A stretch of DNA of 64,000 nt from GCA-2720975 sp964467985. GTDB lineage: Bacteria > Planctomycetota > UBA1135 > GCA-002686595. The position numbers and the translations under genes are program-made. Under the pieces are notes generated by a model. It was not told where the DNA came from, made no database searches, and saw only the letters and a program-made list of their open reading frames with translations. Of the stretch, positions 61,401-64,000 are shown one piece after another (positions within the stretch are counted from its first letter, which is position 1; each line of letters opens with the position of its first letter). The stretch is taken from the NCBI GenBank assembly GCA_964467985.1, contig CAYXTP010000012.1, forward strand, positions 1 through 64,000, in the 5' to 3' direction.

Positions 61401-61822
61401 CGATTCACCTCAGGCAGGGCTCGCCAGCTCGCAAGAGCCCCCTTCAGCCGCGGCCCGGTCCCTGGGTCGGCCTGCCCCACAAGCACCATTGAACCCAAGC
61501 TTGTCCTCTCCGTGCCGGAAGGTGCTGGTGTGGCTGTGGACAGGTTTCCGCCGTCGCCACCGAGCTGCACTGGAGTGTTCGAGGCAGGACCAGGATTTCC
61601 CCGCTTGACCGCAATCGCTGCGGTTCCCAGTGACTTGTCGGCTGGCTCCTCCTCGCCGGGTGGAGTCCTCGCAACGCCGCTGCGCCCGTGATTGACGGAG
61701 ATCTCCACCAAAGTGGAATCCGAACCGCCAAGCGCACCCACTAGGAAGAGCACGCCTACGACCACAAGCGCGAACGCTGCTCCTAGTAGAAGCCCCGTGG
61801 ACCTGAACCTAGACCTGTTCAC
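58472..61822 (-). CDS. Large membrane-anchored carboxypeptidase-regulatory-like protein
   Basis: A 1116-residue protein that begins with GTG 61822, placed directly after the stop of the small peptide gene (TAGGTG). One N-terminal helix (about 10-32) is followed by a Thr/Pro/Gly linker to residue 105 and by about ten beta-sandwich modules. Examples are GFVARGQVTGAPTPEALDSC, FGRVVDGTTGKSIVGAKVIP and the closing VELSGVPNGEYTLHV. Modules near 420-480 contain AVARWKTAEGWMDYHM-like strands. It is the last and largest gene of the sigma-factor operon and is presumably its envelope-exposed product. No enzymatic motif seen. Confidence 0.78.
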   Translation of the reverse strand: MNRSRFRSTGLLLGAAFALVVVGVLFLVGALGGSDSTLVEISVNHGRSGVARTPPGEEEPADKSLGTAAIAVKRGNPGPASNTPVQLGGDGGNLSTATPAPSGTERTSLGSMVLVGQADPGTGPRLKGALASWRALPEVNRTSQTPWWKTSLIGNAARGKESLDVAVNSSAMTVAHFGFPRAPKLGVQGSYVYVTSPQHMAALVELEPKQDSIHFTMEAADPVRVRVVDAGGEPVAAAQVQSVGWIAGVAERLVERTYLSDLDGFVDLCPLPNPSLLLATQAGRSSPLWLGEHSAVGGGITLTLVEGFVARGQVTGAPTPEALDSCTILVRGGETNRVPGALRDEWGKPLATAAIGRDGAWSAPSVPWIGPGEYVFRMQGEGVTPSEERVHLDSPQDVLADFAWSSGSGLRLIIRDEATDPIANALVSARWKTAEGWMDYHMRTPADGVAILESLPEAEVYVRVSADGFATMSYGPFNMPAASAAEGFLLDMQRAAYVEGRCIYRGAPVQDFDVTYWGGASRESRVTESFRNAPDGRFVLDAIPVGDVHVLATSDGTAPSEVVTVQAPGVSDSDELSAAVPFVELELTDSIASFGRVVDGTTGKSIVGAKVIPHSASDTLILDVWEDPVYTDGLGEFEGLPLAPMNAALRVEAAGFSPYSKLLGRVHESPHNVGVISLERFQALEVQLYSYQKEDFSSYTATLYRHPPQSFDASGYARFGQVEVGNHRLSVQPENMHRRIDTWFSVRASQENRIEVYVEFGPRSVVELVLDEGVTIPDLIFLNVYRDSKRSGALRRLETFDENLQVELSLPPGERMVFTVMDHLRNLIVTDWVTTSDNGGDRITLEVHGQAHHLLFVDSKRQPVPGPRVRVGVPPLESVTGWLSTGCDAQGRLTLRDVTERRVLLYATGPGSSVGQIQEVTLGPSSPDEPILVPYECDYPILASARERGQAVDGISLSLHHSLAGAILDLSSSDGAGQVPFGPLAAGDYVVQIQSGGYWPDVFALRAPDPGQQQVFEVRRLGGIRVELSKEGSPMGGLTVEFTSEERGTRASVWLGEGRVSTGPSGLVSAADGSVELSGVPNGEYTLHVTLPGGESFEQIVVVPAHAEGLVRIELP

Positions 61823-61996
61823 CTAATGAGAGCCATGGTGGGTATGACCGCCGGGCAGTTCGTCCGGCGGGAAGCCCGACCCGCCGACGCCGCCCTTCTT
61901 GGAGCCTACGGCCTGAACGGACGAGGCCGCAAGACCCACGAGGATCAGTGCCAGGACCCAGATCCGGAGCCGTCTAGTTTGAACGTGTTGCTTCAT
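61823..61996 (-). CDS. Small secreted Gly/His-rich peptide
   Basis: A 57-residue protein from ATG 61996. Positively charged start (KQHVQTRRLR), a hydrophobic segment (WVLALILVGLAASS) and cleavage site VQA would leave a mature peptide of about 28 residues, rich in Gly (10 of 28), with a His-rich end HTHHGSH and a central FPPDELPG. Its start lies inside the end of the TPR-like gene (overlap 23 bases), and its stop abuts the start of the large repeat protein. Possible roles are a metal-binding secreted peptide or a leader that couples translation. I do not recognise a family, and coding status rests on the signal-like N-terminus and position. Confidence 0.55.
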   Translation of the reverse strand: MKQHVQTRRLRIWVLALILVGLAASSVQAVGSKKGGVGGSGFPPDELPGGHTHHGSH

Positions 61997-62960
61997 TCGT
62001 GAGATGCCATGTGAGGGGGCCAAACTGGCCCTCAATTCTAGAAAGGGTCGAGTGGAATACCGGGGACAGAGTGGTTTCTCCATCGTGAATGGAGTCCGCG
62101 TGGAACGCGGCGTAGCTGAAGGCCGCCTGGTCTTCCCAGGCGGCGTGCCCGTTCAAGATGTCAGTAGCAAAGGCTGCCGAGGGCAAGTCACCGACCTGCA
62201 GGCTGCATAGCAGGCCGTTCAACGCATAAAGCGAACTCGTTGGATCTAGCTGCGCCGCTCGCAAGTAGGACTCCGTTGCCGGCCCCGGTCCTCCTAGATC
62301 CTCCTGCGATTGGGCGATCATCGACCACGCACTCGCACGCACGAGGGGGTCAGTCCGCGGCGTCGTACACGCCCGCGCCAGTCGATTGCCCTCGTAGCGC
62401 TCCCCCACATCCATGAGCGCCTTGGCGTGGCAGACGCGCAGGGCGTCCGTGTCCATCAACCGACGCGCCCCGTGAATCAGGCGCAGGGCCGCGGTCGGGC
62501 GCATGGACTCCAGGCCCTGGGATAGCTCGCGGGACAATTTGTATACGGGATCGGATTGTCCTCTCGGGAACCAGGACTCCGGGGGGCAGGATTCGCCGGA
62601 CCCCCGACCGACGTCCTGCAGTTGCCTGGCACGGCGGGTGATCTCCTCCGAATCGGGTTCGAGGTCTTGGGAATAATGCGAGAAGTCAGCCGGACTTGAG
62701 GAAGTGATCAAGTGCTGGGACGCCGCCCGCATAACCGTCGCCAGTTCCTCCCGAAAGTGGGTCACGATGTGCTCTTCCGTTGGAGTCCAACGTTCGCGCC
62801 AGGCGCCTTGGATCGGGATGGGGTCGATCACCCCGCTGCCCAATTCGCAGGGAGTCACCCGGAACAGGGCCGAACCCTGCTCTTCAGCGGCTTCGTTTAG
62901 GAGGTCTCGCAACTCCGGATCCAGCGTCCGGGCAGCCAGTGACCGTTCGACCGTACTCAT
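61974..62960 (-). CDS. TPR-like protein encoded downstream of the sigma-like factor
   Basis: A 328-residue protein without signal peptide or membrane helix, so probably cytoplasmic. The C-terminal half looks like tetratricopeptide helices, for example RASAWSMIAQSQEDLGGPGPATESYLRAAQLDPTS and YALNGLLCSLQVGDLPSAAF. The N-terminal half (TPTEEHIVTHFREELATVMRAASQ) is helical with no family match I know. Its start overlaps the sigma gene (ATGA), which suggests it binds or regulates that factor, as TPR proteins and zinc-free anti-sigma factors can. It has an in-frame Cys-poor sequence, so it is not a ZAS anti-sigma factor. Confidence 0.7.
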   Translation of the reverse strand: MSTVERSLAARTLDPELRDLLNEAAEEQGSALFRVTPCELGSGVIDPIPIQGAWRERWTPTEEHIVTHFREELATVMRAASQHLITSSSPADFSHYSQDLEPDSEEITRRARQLQDVGRGSGESCPPESWFPRGQSDPVYKLSRELSQGLESMRPTAALRLIHGARRLMDTDALRVCHAKALMDVGERYEGNRLARACTTPRTDPLVRASAWSMIAQSQEDLGGPGPATESYLRAAQLDPTSSLYALNGLLCSLQVGDLPSAAFATDILNGHAAWEDQAAFSYAAFHADSIHDGETTLSPVFHSTLSRIEGQFGPLTWHLTNEATRSN

Positions 62961-63643
62961 GCTTGCTCCATGGGAAAGTCCTCACCTCGGGCGGCACACT
63001 CATGTGCGCCACCGATGGTCTTCATCGCGGATCGAAAGGCCCGTTTCACGCCGGCTCGGCCCACGCCACCCAGGTGGGCGTACTCGTCCAGGCTGCGGCC
63101 CTGGACCAGCAGGAAGTGAAACGCCCGGCGCTCGTCCTCGGGCAGGGCGTTGGCGGTGATGCAGGCCGAGCGCAGGGCCGTGCGTTCGATGCCGAGTACA
63201 GCTTGTAGGAAAAGGAAACGCGGGGAGAGGGGGTCGGGCAGTGGGCGGCGGGCCGCGTCCAATTCCTGGTCCCGGGCGTGCAACGTGTTGGCCGTGCGAC
63301 GGAATCCGCGATCGAGCCAGCACTCCAAGGGCAGGGAATGCACACCGGCCAACTGACCAAAGAGAGCGTGGTCGCGACTGATGGCCACCGAAGCGCGCTC
63401 CACGAAGGGCTGCACGTCGAACAACAAACACGACCTGGTCAACCAACGTTTGGAACGCTCGGCCAGGTCCAAGGGATCGCCCTCGGCCAGGGCCGCCAGT
63501 CGGGCGTTCTCGTCCTTGCCGGCCAGGAAACGCTGGACCTCGGACAGGGTCAGGACGGTCTCGGGCGTCTCCCCGGCCGGACGTACGGGCGCCGATCCGG
63601 GCAGGACGGTTGGGTAGATGCGCGGCTTGGGGCTGGACTGCAT
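62957..63643 (-). CDS. Sigma-70-like factor, divergent (ECF type)
   Basis: A 228-residue protein from ATG 63643. The C-terminus fits region 4: LPEDERRAFHFLLVQGRSLDEYAHLGGVGRAGVKRAFRSAMKTI, with the turn helix and R-rich recognition helix of sigma factors. The middle (WLTRSCLLFDVQPFVE, then LECWLDRGFRRTANTLHAR) could be a shortened region 2. The core is recognisable but weak, so this may also be a sigma-like transcription factor. As the first gene of the operon 63643-58472 it probably controls its own operon and the repeat protein. A 357-bp gap precedes it. Confidence 0.65.
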   Translation of the reverse strand: MQSSPKPRIYPTVLPGSAPVRPAGETPETVLTLSEVQRFLAGKDENARLAALAEGDPLDLAERSKRWLTRSCLLFDVQPFVERASVAISRDHALFGQLAGVHSLPLECWLDRGFRRTANTLHARDQELDAARRPLPDPLSPRFLFLQAVLGIERTALRSACITANALPEDERRAFHFLLVQGRSLDEYAHLGGVGRAGVKRAFRSAMKTIGGAHECAARGEDFPMEQA

Positions 63644-64000
63644 AGGCAGGCGGGGCTGCCGAGGGGCGCCCGTCGATCCAACCTAGGTGCCCGTGGTCAG
63701 AACCGGCCCTCGCCAGTCAATGCCCCCCCGGGTGCGGGACCGGCTGAGACGCACTCCCGGGCACCCGCCCGGAAACAGGTCGAGGCCCGCAGCCCTTGCC
63801 CCGCAAGCACTTGCAGCGCACAGCCCGGGCAAGACACGAGTCGGCCCCGGGGGACTCACCGGGCCTTGGGGATCGCCCTCGATTCCCCTATCCGCGGCCC
63901 AGGGTCGGCGGGCTGAGTTCTCCACAGACCGGGCGCGCTATCTCATTGCTCGCGTGAGCGCCTTCTGCCCACCCACCACCGGCAGGTGTAGGTGGCTGTT
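63644..64000. other. Noncoding region upstream of the sigma-factor operon
   Basis: 357 bp to the right edge without a convincing gene on either strand. It must contain the operon promoter. A minus-strand TTGACT occurs at about 63720 but has no good -10 at 16-18 bases. The region is rich in C and G runs (63720-63800). I saw no tRNA or hairpin with a T tail. Confidence 0.4.

Noticed and set aside
63278..63916. 212-residue plus-strand frame at the right end
   Set aside because: Mostly antisense to the sigma-like gene, with low-complexity sequence and no recognisable domain.
1..64000. CRISPR arrays, insertion sequences, integrases, phage genes
   Set aside because: No regularly spaced repeats, transposase motifs or terminal inverted repeats seen on either strand.

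Overview
The window is high-GC (by eye about 60-65%), densely coding, and has no rRNA, tRNA, CRISPR array, insertion sequence or phage gene that I can recognise. The gene content suggests a Gram-negative bacterium of the Planctomycetota or a close relative: five PQQ-like beta-propeller proteins (several opening with the W-P-x-W-R-G-P block common there), carboxypeptidase-regulatory-like repeat proteins, a sialate O-acetylesterase, sulfatases, a VPS10/BNR propeller, a DUF3299 protein, HEAT-repeat proteins and redoxin/cytochrome c/copper-monooxygenase fusions. A TonB-dependent receptor, many lipoprotein signal peptides and a porin-like barrel show an outer membrane. The phylum is inferred from gene content only. 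Most starts I looked at lack a strong Shine-Dalgarno sequence.

Layout. (1) 1-25499 is a run of 19 genes all on the minus strand. Its upstream part (25499 down to 10210) has 11 genes with gaps of 71 bp or less and six stop/start overlaps: TonB receptor, two PQQ-like proteins, a DUF3311 protein and sodium:solute symporter pair, a short adenylate-forming ligase, an aldehyde-dehydrogenase-fold reductase, an iron-type alcohol dehydrogenase, a PQQ-like protein, a HemN/HemW-like radical SAM enzyme and a glycosyltransferase. I read this as one operon for uptake of a carboxylate and its ATP-dependent reduction, which is a hypothesis. Downstream on the same strand are a thioesterase, a small DMT-like membrane protein, a LolD/MacB-type ABC transporter with a WD40-DUF3299 lipoprotein, another PQQ-like protein, a sialate O-acetylesterase and the start of a TRAP solute-binding protein that runs off the left edge.

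(2) 25500-36323: a divergent halogenase-like flavoprotein; a minus-strand set (D-amino-acid dehydrogenase, cupredoxin-like lipoprotein, PuuD-like membrane protein, ChaN-like lipoprotein) with a recognisable promoter and terminator; a lipoprotein fusing a class C beta-lactamase-fold domain to a VanX-type D,D-dipeptidase; two tandem zinc-ribbon tail-anchored proteins; and a GNAT acetyltransferase. (3) 36325-50553: a thioredoxin-fold/HEAT protein, a three-domain SGNH-alpha/beta-SGNH hydrolase, an EF-hand-bearing PQQ-like protein, a CPBP protease, a large repeat protein, and a two-gene operon of a sulfatase-like enzyme lacking the formylglycine cysteine plus a redoxin-cytochrome c-copper monooxygenase. 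(4) 50562-58206: a lipoprotein of unknown function, a VPS10-like propeller, a genuine formylglycine sulfatase, a hemolysin III family protein and a porin. (5) 58472-63643: a minus-strand operon of a sigma-like factor, a TPR-like protein, a tiny secreted Gly/His-rich peptide and a large membrane-anchored repeat protein. Five convergent pairs meet with 20 bp or less between them, two of them sharing one CTAG as both stop codons.
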